The notes beneath the pieces were generated by a model. That model had not been told where the DNA came from, did not search any database, and saw only the letters and a list, made by a program, of their open reading frames with translations. The translations under genes and the position numbers were made by a program. 23,973 nt of DNA from CAINEC01 sp046303115. Lineage in GTDB: Bacteria > Bacteroidota > Bacteroidia > AKYH767-A > OLB10. Shown in pieces: positions 7,665 through 18,600 of this stretch. The stretch covers positions 1 to 23,973 of the forward strand of contig JBKCGZ010000075.1 of the NCBI GenBank assembly GCA_046303115.1, given 5' to 3'. Positions within the stretch are counted from its first letter, which is position 1, and each line of letters begins with the position of its first letter.

Positions 7665-7687
7665 GGCCAGGTGGCCCCTTATTTTTT
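7665..7687 (+). terminator. Terminator-like hairpin without an obvious plus-strand gene upstream
   Basis: Stem GGCC (7665-7668) and GGCC (7673-7676) with an AGGT loop, followed by CCTTATTTTTTT. The form is that of a weak intrinsic terminator on the plus strand, but no plus-strand gene ends between 5919 and here, so it would end an unannotated transcript or be a chance or relic structure. Confidence 0.3.
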
Positions 7688-7906
7688 TATGACAGCCTTT
7701 GTTATTAAGAGTTGCCAATTAGATTGTTTTGATTTTAAATTATATTAACGTTTCATAGTTGATGGGATATGTTTATAGTTTTTTGATCAACTATTATTTT
7801 AAATATTTTAAAATCCGCTATTATAATAAAGCAGCTAAAGTCAGATGGTAATAATTTTATCACTAGTTTTATTCTATGTAATTTTTAAATTAAACAATAA
7901 TTAGCT

Positions 7907-8620
7907 ATGTATTTTGAAAGTCGATTTAGGTTAGATTTCTTTATCATTATTATAAATGTAATGTTTTATACTTCATGTTCTGATGATGATGCTCCTGTTG
8001 CATCTAATGGTGGTGGTACTTCGGAAGTGACATTTACTGATATTGATGGAAATGTTTACCACGAAGTAAAGATTGGAAATCAAATATGGATGAAGGAGAA
8101 TTTAAAAACTACTCGGTATAGAAATGGCGCGTTTGTGACCTCCAATTTAAGTGATTTGGGATGGCAAGCAAATATTACTGGCGCATCTGCAGATTATAAT
8201 AATGACCCACCTATAACAAATGTATATGGTAAGCTTTATAATTGGTATGCGGTTACTAATCCACTTGGTTTATGTCCTGTTAATTGGCATGCTCCAAGTG
8301 ATTCTGAATGGACAGAGCTTGCTAAGTATCTTGGAGGTGATTCGATTGCTGGAGGTAAATTAAAGGAGATTGGAGTTAGTCATTGGGCTAGTCCAAATAC
8401 TGATGCGACTAATTCAAGTGGATTTGCTGGTTTGCCGGGTGGATATCGTTTGCCAACTGGTGCTTACTATAATATTTATGCAGTTGGTTTTTGGTGGAGT
8501 GCAACACAAGACTCTTTAACGGGTGCGTATTTCCGAAGTTTGAATTCTTCGAATGATGATCTGTTCAGGAATAGCTATAAAGAAACGTACGGTTTTTCGG
8601 TAAGGTGTGTGAAGGATTAG
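7907..8620 (+). CDS. Lipoprotein with a FISUMP domain (Fibrobacter succinogenes major paralogous domain)
   Basis: A 237-residue lipoprotein. A hydrophobic segment (FFIIIINVMFYTSC) ends at C24, followed by acidic SDDD and a G/S linker, which suggests export and outer-membrane anchoring. Residues about 42-237 match the FISUMP domain: 'FTDIDGNVYHEVKIGNQIWM' with 'KENLKTTRYRNG', then 'YGKLYNWYAV', 'CPVNWHAPSDSEW', 'GFAGLPGGYR', 'FWWSAT' and the terminal 'FSVRCVKD'. The domain is widespread in Bacteroidota and Fibrobacter surface proteins; its function is not established. It stands alone between two AT-rich gaps with no partner gene. No exact TAnnTTTG box is seen; TAATTTTT at 7879-7886 is one base off. 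Confidence 0.9.
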   Translation: MYFESRFRLDFFIIIINVMFYTSCSDDDAPVASNGGGTSEVTFTDIDGNVYHEVKIGNQIWMKENLKTTRYRNGAFVTSNLSDLGWQANITGASADYNNDPPITNVYGKLYNWYAVTNPLGLCPVNWHAPSDSEWTELAKYLGGDSIAGGKLKEIGVSHWASPNTDATNSSGFAGLPGGYRLPTGAYYNIYAVGFWWSATQDSLTGAYFRSLNSSNDDLFRNSYKETYGFSVRCVKD

Positions 8621-8779
8621 TAACATATTCTCTAGTGATTTTTGCTAATCAACATTTGTAAGTCTATATTTTTCTTTCGCTACGCCTAAGAAATTATCGT
8701 GGTATTAAAATGTAGTATTCTTTTATAGTGCATTATTACTTATCTTCAAAAGTTTCATTAGATGGACTCATAAATTAAC

Positions 8780-8802
8780 ATGAGTGAATTCACTCATTTT
8801 TT
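8780..8802 (+). terminator. Perfect palindrome followed by T6, candidate terminator of the FISUMP gene
   Basis: ATGAGTGAATTCACTCAT (8780-8797) is a perfect 18-bp palindrome, able to form a 7-bp stem with a 4-nt AATT loop, directly followed by Ts to 8802. It lies 160 bp downstream of the FISUMP stop. It may instead be an operator, as perfect palindromes without a spacer are common protein sites. Confidence 0.4.
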
Positions 8803-8825
8803 CAAAAATCTTACATCGATTTTTG
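8803..8825 (+). repeat. Inverted repeat, 8-bp stem with 7-nt loop
   Basis: CAAAAATC (8803-8810) pairs perfectly with GATTTTTG (8818-8825). It sits immediately after the 8780-8797 palindrome, so the two form a tandem of hairpins. The role is unknown. Confidence 0.45.
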
Positions 8826-9192
8826 AGTAATAAACAATTATGCTATTTATTGTTAATTTCTTAAATGATTGAATTTCAATTATTATTTGGTTAATAAATG
8901 GTTTTCTTGGGTGAAAAAAAAAGAAAAATCTTGCATTGCATTGAAGTAAGCCTTAATTTGAATTTTATTAATTCAGTTAATCGCTGAAATGGTTCTTTAA
9001 AAATTATTTTTTATTTGTGTCAATACAAATACAAATAGTTAATAAAATAGAATATATATAGATAGAATTGTGAATTGATTGGTCGCTACAAAAATTGTTT
9101 TTTAGTCTAGTAATTATTATGTAAATCCTGCAGAATTATTGCAGCTTTGTTTTAAGTATAATTTGTCAGGTAGTAATTTAAAAATATATTAA

Positions 9193-9660
9193 ATGTTATT
9201 GAATATTATAAATAAATACAGCGTTCGGCAGTCTTCTTTGAAAGAGGTTAAGGCTATTTTATTGCTGATTTCCGTTTTTGTTTTAGTGGTTTGTAAAGCC
9301 AGCGGAAAGAACTGTTGTTGTCATTTTATATCGTTTGAGCTAAAAAACAGCTACAAAATTTCTTGTTTTTTTAATCCAATAGTATTATCTGAATTTAACA
9401 ATTCAACGTTACCAAAAACAATTCTTGCTGCTAATAAGACTAGTCATTTGAAGCCTATTTCAATTGCCTTATTCAAAGTTCAATTTAGTTTTTATGATTT
9501 AACATCCCTTGATGATAACTCTTGTAGCAACAAAAGCGAATCATTTAATAAAGTCCGAGATCAATTCTATCATTCGGCCAATGTGAATTTAATATCACGT
9601 ATGGCTTCAATATATACTCCTGTTTTCAATTATGCATCACAGGAGAAATACCAAGCTTAG
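9193..9660 (+). CDS. Hypothetical protein with one hydrophobic segment, upstream of the giant protein gene
   Basis: I do not recognise this 155-residue product. Residues about 21-36 (AILLLISVFVLVVCKA) form one hydrophobic helix, either an uncleaved anchor or a signal peptide with a long N-region. A Cys-rich spot NCCCHF (about 39-44) follows, then a Ser/Asn/Phe-rich stretch and an ending 'YASQEKYQA'. It has no lipobox in the usual form. It stops 30 bp before the giant gene's ATG on the same strand, so co-transcription is likely if it is real. Support is the length of the open frame in an AT-rich region and the hydrophobic helix placement. The lack of recognisable homology leaves open a spurious frame or a decayed gene. 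Confidence 0.5.
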   Translation: MLLNIINKYSVRQSSLKEVKAILLLISVFVLVVCKASGKNCCCHFISFELKNSYKISCFFNPIVLSEFNNSTLPKTILAANKTSHLKPISIALFKVQFSFYDLTSLDDNSCSNKSESFNKVRDQFYHSANVNLISRMASIYTPVFNYASQEKYQA

Positions 9661-9690
9661 AAAATCTAATTAACCTAAATTATTTAAACC

Positions 9691-12600
9691 ATGACAAAAA
9701 ACTACACACAACAAAAGCGGCCGTCTTTGAGCTCATTGCTCTTAAGATGGCTGTTCGCATTTAGCACAATGCTAATTTGCTTGTTTGCGGGATCAGCTTT
9801 CTCACAAAGTTGTACCGGAGTTCCGTCGTCAGCAGGAGTTGCTTCTGCGTCGTTAACTTCTGTTTGTCCTAATTCAACGGTTGCATTAACCGTACTTGGG
9901 GCTTCAACAGATGCAGGAATTCAATACCAATGGTATGAGGCTTCAACCACTGGTGGGCCATACACTGCGGTGGCATTAGCTAACGATACTGTATTTAATA
10001 CAGGATCATTAGCTTTTACTACTTACTATGTAATGGCTGTTAAATGCGTTGCTACAGGCGACTCGGTCTTAACAAATGAAGTAGGCATTACAGTATTGCC
10101 TCCGTTGCCTGCGAGTATCACTTTGGCAGCTTCGTCAACTAGTGTATGTGCTGGCGCATCTGTAACTATTACAGCTACGCCTACAAATGGAGGAACTCCA
10201 ACTTATGTGTTTTACGTAAATGGAAATCAAGTGCAATCAGGCGCATCTGATTCCTATACTTACACTCCTGCGAACGGAGATGTAGTAACAGCACAAATGA
10301 CATCTACTGCTACTTGTGTTACTGGTTCTCCAGCATCTTCAAATAGCATAAGTATTACTGTAAGTTCAGCATCAATTACTGGCTCAACAGTATTTTGTGT
10401 TGGAGGGTCTACTACTTTAACAGCATCTGCAAATCCTGCAGCTACTGATTACGCATGGACATTGAATGGCTCTGCATTAGCTACTACTAGTTCGATTACA
10501 GCAAGTGCTGCAGGCGTTTATGCTGTAGTAACTACAGATGCTAACGGATGTACTGCTACAGCATCACAGACAGTGAGTGAAGCTGGTAATCCAACGGTTT
10601 CAATCTCTTCAGATTGTTCTACATTATTAGCAGGTAACAGTGCAGCATTATCTGCTTCTGCAACAGCTAATTTTGGAACAATAACAAATTATCAGTGGGT
10701 ATTAAATGGTTCAACAAATGTTGGAACTAATTCTTCATCATACAATGCTTCAACAGGTGGTTCTTATACTTGTGTGGTAACAAACAGTGCTGGATGTACT
10801 GGTATCTCTAATGCTGTAGTCATTGAAAATACTTCAGCATTAAACGGTGCTTACACAATTGGTGGAATAGGATGTAATAACTTCACAAGTTTTGCAAATG
10901 CATTTGCAGCATTAAACGCTCGTGGTGTTAGTGGAAATGTAACGTTTACTGTTGCCAATGCTTACACAGAGACTGCTCCTTCTGGAGGATTAACTTTAAA
11001 TATGTGTGCGCTTAGCTCTTCTTTATTACCAAGTGCTACGCAAACAATTACATTTATTAATGGTGGTGCTACTAAACCTGTTATTTCTGCAGGTGTTGGT
11101 GCTTCAACAACTGTTGATGCAATTATAAAATTAGTGGGTGTTGATTATGTTACATTCAATGGAATTAATGTTGCAGAAAGCGCTTCCAATACAACAGCTA
11201 CAACTCGTGCTGAATGGGGATATGCTTTATTAAAATGCGATGGTAATAACGGATCAAATAATAATAGTATTATTAATTGTTCAATTACTTTGAACAAAGC
11301 TAACACAGCTTCAAGAGGTATTTATTCAGGTAATCATACGGACTTAAATACTACTGCACTTACTTACACAGGAGCATCTAATGATCTTACTCAAGTTGAT
11401 GCATCTCGTAATGGACGTAATACATTTTATGGTAACGCCATTCAAAATGTTTACATGGCAATATCATTAAATGGTAATGCAACTGCTTCGGTTAATCAAT
11501 CATTGAATGATACGTTAAATGCTATTGGTGTAATTGGTCAGGCAGCAAACGTGATTACTAATTTTGGTGGAGGTTCAGTTGCATGCATCGCAGTTGGTGG
11601 AGCAAATCAGCGTGGAATTACTATTGATAATAATTCAATAACTGGTGGTACAGGTACTACTGCAGCTTTAACTGCAATTAATCCAGGTGCTGGTGTTTGG
11701 GGTAAAATCCGTAATAATACTATTTCTTTAACTGGTAGTGGTACTACAGTAGCACTACGTGGTATTGAATGTAGTTTTAGCGGTGGTTCAAATGCTGATC
11801 CTAATATCGTTATTATTTCAGGAAACACGGTTACTTTAACATCAACAACAATCACTACGGGTGCTGGAACTGGTATTCTTTGTACAGCTGGAGGTGTTGG
11901 AGTACAAAATACAGTAACAGGTAATACGGTTACTGGTTGTTCTTTAACATCAACAACTGGTGGTTTTAACGGGATTTCAATGAGCCACACAAGTACAAAC
12001 TCAGTAAATAACGTTAGTAATAATACGATAACTTCAAATACACTATCTGGAACAGGACAGTTTTTAGGAGTATCTTGTTTTCAGACTTCTGCTGCGGTAG
12101 TAAATGGAACTGCTACATTATCTAATAATAATGTTTCATCAAATACAAAAACATCAACAGGAAATATGTTTTGTGTTTACAATGGATTAGGTGCTGGTAG
12201 CTCAGTTACATTAACGGAAAATAATAACACTGTTAATGGCAATGTGATAGCGGGAGGTTCTGCCGCATGTACCTTGGTTGGTGTTACTGCTCAAGGAACA
12301 ACCTTCACGATGAATGGTAATACGATTACTAATAATTCAGTTACCGCTGTAAATGGAACTGCAGTAGGAAACGTGCTTGCAATTCAAAGCTCTGGTGCAT
12401 CAACTATATCTTCTGCTATTACAAATAATACCGTTAATGGAGTTACATTAGGTGGTGTTTCTTCTGGGGCATGCCTTGTACGTGGTATTCTTGCAACAAC
12501 AGCTGCAACTGATGTTCGTGTAATTAGTGGTAATGATATTTCCAATGTAAATACATCCTTCACTACAAGTGCAACGTGTATTGGTATAATCGTGGCAACA

Positions 12601-15600
12601 GGTGGTGATTGTCAAATAAAGAATAACAAGATTCATAATTTTACACCGGGCCAAAATGGTTCTGTTTTTTCAGGTGCAAAAGGAATTATTGTTAGCGGTG
12701 GCGCTACGACATCAATTTATAATAACTTAATTGGTTTTGATTATACTTCTGCAGTACCAGTATTGACTAGCAATAACGCGATTGTTGGGGTAGAGGTTAC
12801 CGCTGGTTCGGCAACCAATATTTACTACAACACGATAAGATTGGCGGGTAGCGGAAGTGGTACAGGTTTCGGTTCGAGCGGTATCAACTTAACTTCAACT
12901 ACTCCTGTTGTTGATATTAGAAACAATATTGTTAGCAATACAATGAATGGTGGTGGTGCAACTGCTTCTGCAGCTTCAGTGGGATTACGTCGTGTTGCAA
13001 CAGCTCTAACTGGTTATTCATCCACATCAAATAATAACTTATGGTTTACAAGTGCAATTCCTGCAGCGGCAACAGCACTTTATTTTGATGGAACAACGGC
13101 TTATGCGTCATTAGCAGATTTCAAAACACAGGTTGCTGGTCGTGAATCAAATTCAGTTACTGAGAATATATCACCTTCATTTATCAGTACTAATGGTACT
13201 TCAGCAAACTTCTTACATATTACTTCAGGTACGGCAACGTTTGCTGAGTCTGGCGGTAGTTCTATTTCTGGAATCAATACTGACTATGATGGCGATGTAA
13301 GATCTTTCCCATCAGATATTGGAGCAGATGAATTCGCAGGAACTCCAATCGCGCCTTATATTACATCTGTAACAGCAAGTCCGAGTACTTCGGGAGCTTG
13401 TACACCAACAGATCGTACAATTACAGCAGTGGCTATTGGACCAGTAAATCCAATTACTGGAGTAGTATTAAATTATAGCTATAACGGTACTGCACAAACT
13501 CCAATTGCAATGACAAATGGTGGATCCGGCAATACATGGACTGGGGTTATTCCTGGTGCTACACCTGGAAATGCAGTTGTTACATATTCTGTAACGGCAA
13601 CAGATGGAACCTTTAGCGTTACCACAAATGGTCCTTCAAGTTATCAAGATGCATATTTAACAGGCTACTCATTAACAGCAACATCAAGTTCTTCTTCAAT
13701 TTGCTTTGGTAGTTCGGTTAACTTAAGTGCTTATATCGGTGGACCTGCAACAGCGCCTAGTTATGGTCCTGCTAACGCAACATCAACTGCAGATGAGGAT
13801 ATTTTAGGTGTAACATTTGGCACTTTATCAAATACCTCAACTTGTGCAACAACTGGTGGACCTGGATCTACACTTAATCAGTATAGTAATTATACAACAA
13901 GTGTTCAGGCACCATTAATCGTTGCAGGTCAAACTTACTCTTTCAGTGTTACAGTCGGAACTTGTGGTGGTGTTTATACTAATCGTTCAGTTATTTATAT
14001 TGACTGGAACCGTGATGGTGATTATTTAGACGCGAATGAGCAAACTGCAGAACCTGCAGCTGTAAGTGGACCACATGTTTGGACTGGTACAATAACAGCG
14101 CCTACCAATTTGAGCCCAGGTAAAACTGGAATGCGTGTAATTACAAACGAGGTAACAACTGTTACAGCTCCAACAGCAACATTCTCTTGGGGTGAGGTTG
14201 AAGATTACTATCTGAATTTAGCAGGTGGTGCTGGTTTTACGTATTCATGGTCTGACGGAGTCAATACTGTGTTTACAGGTACAGGAACTTTCACGCCTTC
14301 TGCAGTAGGAACCTATTCTTTAAATGCTGTAGGGACAGACGTGAATGGATGTATTTTACAAGCTGCACCAGTAATAATAGCTGTTAATGAAATTCCAACT
14401 GCACCAGCTGCCACAAACAGTACGCAATGTGGTTTGGCGATACCAACTGCATCAGTTGCTTCAACAACTACCAATACTAATCCAGGATTTAACTGGTATG
14501 CTAATGCAACAGGTGGTTCTCCATTACAGTCATCGACAAGTGCAACTTATAATACTGCAATTTCTACAACTACTACATTCTACGTTTCTGAAATTAATAT
14601 TGCTTCAGGTTGTGAGAGTGCAAGGACACCTGTAACAGTTACAGTTGTTTCTCCTGATCCAATTGCAATCACTTCCAGCGCAAATAATGTTTGCCCTGGA
14701 GTTGGAGTAACATTAACAATAAATCAAACGGGAACAAATAATAATTATGTATATACATGGAATGGAAACGGACTAAGCGCTGGTACAACAGGAAATCCAA
14801 TTGTGGTAACACCAACAGTTGGAGGTTCTAATACCTATAGCGTTACAGCAACAGATGCTGCTTTGGGTTGCGTTAATAATGCGAGCTTTACAATTACAGC
14901 GGTTGCACCTCCTTCAATTACTGGTTCAAGTGCAACACCTGGAACTATTTGTGCCGGTTCTCCATCGACATTATTAGGAACTACAACAGTTATAGGAACA
15001 GGACCTCAATCGGAACCAACTGGGTACCCTGCATCAAATGCAACATCTACAGCTGATGAGGAAATCTTGAATGTGATATTTAAATCGATTAACCAAAGCT
15101 CAACGTGTGCAACATTAGCACCTGGAGCAGGATCGATTTTAAATCAATATAGTAATTATACTACATCCGTTTCGGCTCCATCAATTACTACAAACGAGGT
15201 TGTTTCATTTAGTGTTCAAATTGGAACATGTGGTGGAAACTATACTAACCGTTCTGTAATCTACATTGACTGGAATCGCGATGGTGATTTCTTAGATTTA
15301 AATGAAACTGCTGCTACAGAACCTGCTGGTGTAGTAGGTGCTCATACTTGGAATGGTACATTAACAGTACCTTCAAATGCATTGGCCGGAGTAACAAGAA
15401 TGCGTGTTATCAATAATGAAACAACCGGTATTACAGCATCGAACGTAACTTATACATGGGGTGAAACAGAAGATTATATTGTAAATATACTTGCACCAGT
15501 TCAAGAAGCTGGAACATACACGTGGTCATGGTCTGATGGATCTTCTGTGATTTCAAATACAAATACAGCAACAGTTAATCCTACAACTACAAGTAGCTAC

Positions 15601-18600
15601 ATTGTTACAGCTACTGATCCTTTAACAACTTGTACTTCATCGGCTACTGTAACTGTCAATGTTAATCCATTACCTGCAGCTCCTGTTGCAACAAGTAGCT
15701 CACAGTGTGGTGTTGGAGTTCCAACATGTTCAGTAAGTTCATCTGAATCAGGTGTTTCTTTCAACTGGTATAATAGCGCGGTTGGTGGTACATTAATTCA
15801 AGGAGGTGGTTCAACATTAACATCAACATCAATTAATACTTCAACAACTTTCTATGTTTCTGCATTAAACACAACAACAAATTGTGAAGGTCCTCGTACA
15901 GCAGTTTTAGCAGAGGTTGTTCAACCTGATGCAGTAACAGCCAATGTATCTGCTTCAACAATTTGTATAGGTTCTTCTATTGATTTATCAGTTTCTCAAA
16001 CTGGTTCAAACAACACTTATTCTTATACATGGAATGGTGGGGCTGGAAGTGGAATTACTTCTGCATTAAGTGGTGGTTCACAGACAGTAACTCCAACTGC
16101 AATTGGCACATACACTTATACTGTAAATGCTGTTGATGGTGGATGTTTAGCATCTTCAACTGTTACAGTGAATGTTAGTGGATTCCCTAATGTAAGTTCA
16201 ATTACAGCTAGTCCTTCAACAATATGTGATGGTAGTTCAAGTACGTTATCAGCGACATCACTGATACAGTCGTCAGGTCCGCAGACAGCGCCTTCAGGTT
16301 ATCCAGGTTATTCAAACTCATTCCCATCTACAGATGATGAGCAAATTTTCAGTGTTTCATTCGGGTCAATGACAAATAACCAAGCAGAAACATGTGCTTC
16401 TAACTACACTGACTATTCAGGTTTAGTTCCAACACCAACAGTTGTATCTGGTGCTTCAGTTCCATTTGAAGTTCGCCAGAATGAATGTGATGGTGCTACC
16501 TATTATAGCAATGGTTTATCAATATACATTGACTGGAATCGTGATGGTGACTGGGCTGATGCAGGGGAACAAGCTTATACATCAAATGGTTTATCTGCTT
16601 CTTTCGGAGTTTCTCCTGGTGGTGATAATGTTCGATCAGGAAATATTACAATTCCTTCGACCGCTGCTGCTGGTGTAACCAAGATGCGTGTGATTATGGC
16701 AGAGGGTGTTTCTTCTCCAGCATTTAACGAACCCTTTACTTACGGAGAGCAAGAGGATTATTTGATTAATGTAATTGGTGCAACACCAGATTTAAGTGCA
16801 ACCTTTACATGGAATCCAGGCAATCTTTCAGGATCTTCTGTAAGTGTATCGCCTTCTTCAACAACAACCTATTCATTAGCTATTACTAACAGTGCCGGAT
16901 GTACGTCAACTTCATCTGTAACTGTAAATGTAAATCCAATTCCATCATCGCCAACAGCGACACCAAGTACGCAATGCGGTAATGGAATTCCTACAGCTAG
17001 TGTGACATCTACATCAGGCGAGGCATCACCAGTTTATAGTTGGTATACTTCAGCAACTGGTGGCGCTCCAATTCAGCAATCAGCTTCCAATACGCTAACA
17101 AGTACAGTGATTACAACGTCTACTACATTCTATGTTGCCGAAGTTTATCCTTCAACTGGATGTGAGAGTGTAAGAACTGCTGTATTTGCTGAGGTTATTG
17201 CTCCTGATGCAATAACAGCTAATGCTTCAAACACTACAATCTGTTTAGGAAATTCAATTAATTTATCAGTTTCTCAGACAGGTTCAACAAATAATTATTC
17301 TTATTCTTGGAATGGAACAGCAGGAGGTGGAATTACTTCAGCATTATCAGGAGGTAATCAAACAGTAACACCTACTGCTGCTGGCTCTTACGTTTACACT
17401 GTAAATGCTGTTGATGGAAGTTGTAATACTGCTGCTACAGTATCTGTAACAGTAAATGAGTTGCCAAACATTTATTCTGCAGCATCATCAGCAAGTATGA
17501 CTTGTTTAGGTACTGCGGTAACGTTAGCAGCTTATGCAGGTGATAATACACCAGCACCTACAACGTATTGTACAACTTCAAATTTCGGTGGGTCTGCAAT
17601 TACCAATGTTACAATTAACACATTAAATCGTTCTTCAGGAGCACAGTTTGCTTTCCCATATTATGAAAGTGTATCAGAGGCAACTGCAACGACTGCTTTA
17701 GTTCCAGGTAATAGTTATACTGTTAGCTTAACTACGGATGCTGCTGCTATCGCTTCAGTATGGATTGATTTTAATCGTGATGGTGTTTATGATGCATCAG
17801 AGTGGGTTCAACCATTTACATCAGCTACTAGTGGATCGGCTGTAATCACAGTTCCTGCAACTGCGGTTTCTGGAAAAACAGGTATGCGTGTTCGTACAAG
17901 AGCGGCTGGAAATATAAATGGTTCTGGCGATGCTTGTACTGGAATGGGTTCTGGTGAAACAGAAGACTATACAATTACAATTCTGTCAGCTGCTGGTTCA
18001 TTTGTTTGGACTGATGGAACTTCAACAGTTAGTGCTGTAAACCCAGCTACAATTACGCCTACAGCTAATACAACTTACTATGCAATATTAACCGGTTCAA
18101 ATGGATGTACAGCATCATCATCAGGAATTTCTGTTTCAGTAATTTCTACGCCAGATGTACCAGCAATTTCACAATCTGTAGATACAGTATGTTTCTCTGG
18201 AAATGTAAACTTTACAATTACAAATGCACAAGGTGGGGTTACTTATCAATGGCAGTCATCGTCTACAGGTGCAGCTGGATCATTCACAGACATTTCAGGT
18301 GCTAATGGTTCTACTTATTCAGTAACTGGATTAGCGGCTACAACATACTATCAAGTTGTTGCTTCATGTGGTTCAAATGTTACAACTTCTGCAGTTAAAA
18401 TGGTTTATCGTAGTGCTCCTGCTGTAGTTAGTACAGTTGGTGCAACGCGTTGTGGACCTGGAGATGTAACCGTTTCAGCTAGCGGTTCTGGAACATTTGA
18501 ATGGTATGCTGGATCGGTGAGCACTGCTATACTTGGCACTGGAAGTTCATTTACAATTAACTTAACAGCAAATACAACTTTATGGGTAAATGCTCGAGAA

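Larger units (their letters stand above)
7353..7906. other. AT-rich intergenic region (554 bp) with repeats and GC-rich hairpins
   Basis: No convincing gene is seen. The region lies between the divergent rhomboid (minus) and FISUMP lipoprotein (plus) genes. It holds the rhomboid promoter, a 23-bp direct repeat (7399-7421 and 7593-7615), a GC-rich patch around 7458-7510 with two small inverted repeats (GGGG 7466-7469 with CCCC 7477-7480, and CGGGT 7490-7494 with ACCCG 7505-7509), a second GC-rich hairpin at 7665-7676 followed by a T-run, and short AAATTATCAAATT-type repeats near 7535-7585. One tiny ORF (ATG at 7444, 18 codons) crosses the first GC patch; I do not call it a gene. The rest is AT-rich with no clear structure. 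Confidence 0.6.
8621..9192. other. AT-rich intergenic region (572 bp) with several inverted repeats
   Basis: No gene is seen. Structures noticed: an 18-bp perfect palindrome with T-run (8780-8802), an 8-bp stem hairpin (8803-8825), a 7-bp stem TATTTGT/ACAAATA (9012-9018 with 9025-9031), and a CTGCA/TGCAG inverted repeat (9128-9132 with 9140-9144) followed by TTTGTTTTA. The last two lie in the upstream region of the surface-protein locus and may belong to its promoter or leader, but no exact TAnnTTTG box is present; the nearest is TATAATTTG at about 9157-9165. The rest is AT-rich without evident features. Confidence 0.55.

Noticed and set aside
11607..11990. Minus-strand ORF of 127 codons inside the giant gene
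   Set aside because: It is a shadow of the strongly coding plus frame; its low-complexity V/P-rich translation reflects the complement of T/N/G repeats. The same holds for 18405-18665, 20310-20558, 20814-21083 and 22807-23031.
14387..14635. Plus-strand alternate-frame ORFs inside the giant gene (also 16442-16678, 18105-18305, 19151-19399)
   Set aside because: They lie wholly within the 4012-residue frame, have no signal or domain, and those near 16442 and 19151 resemble each other only because the underlying GEVED copies do.
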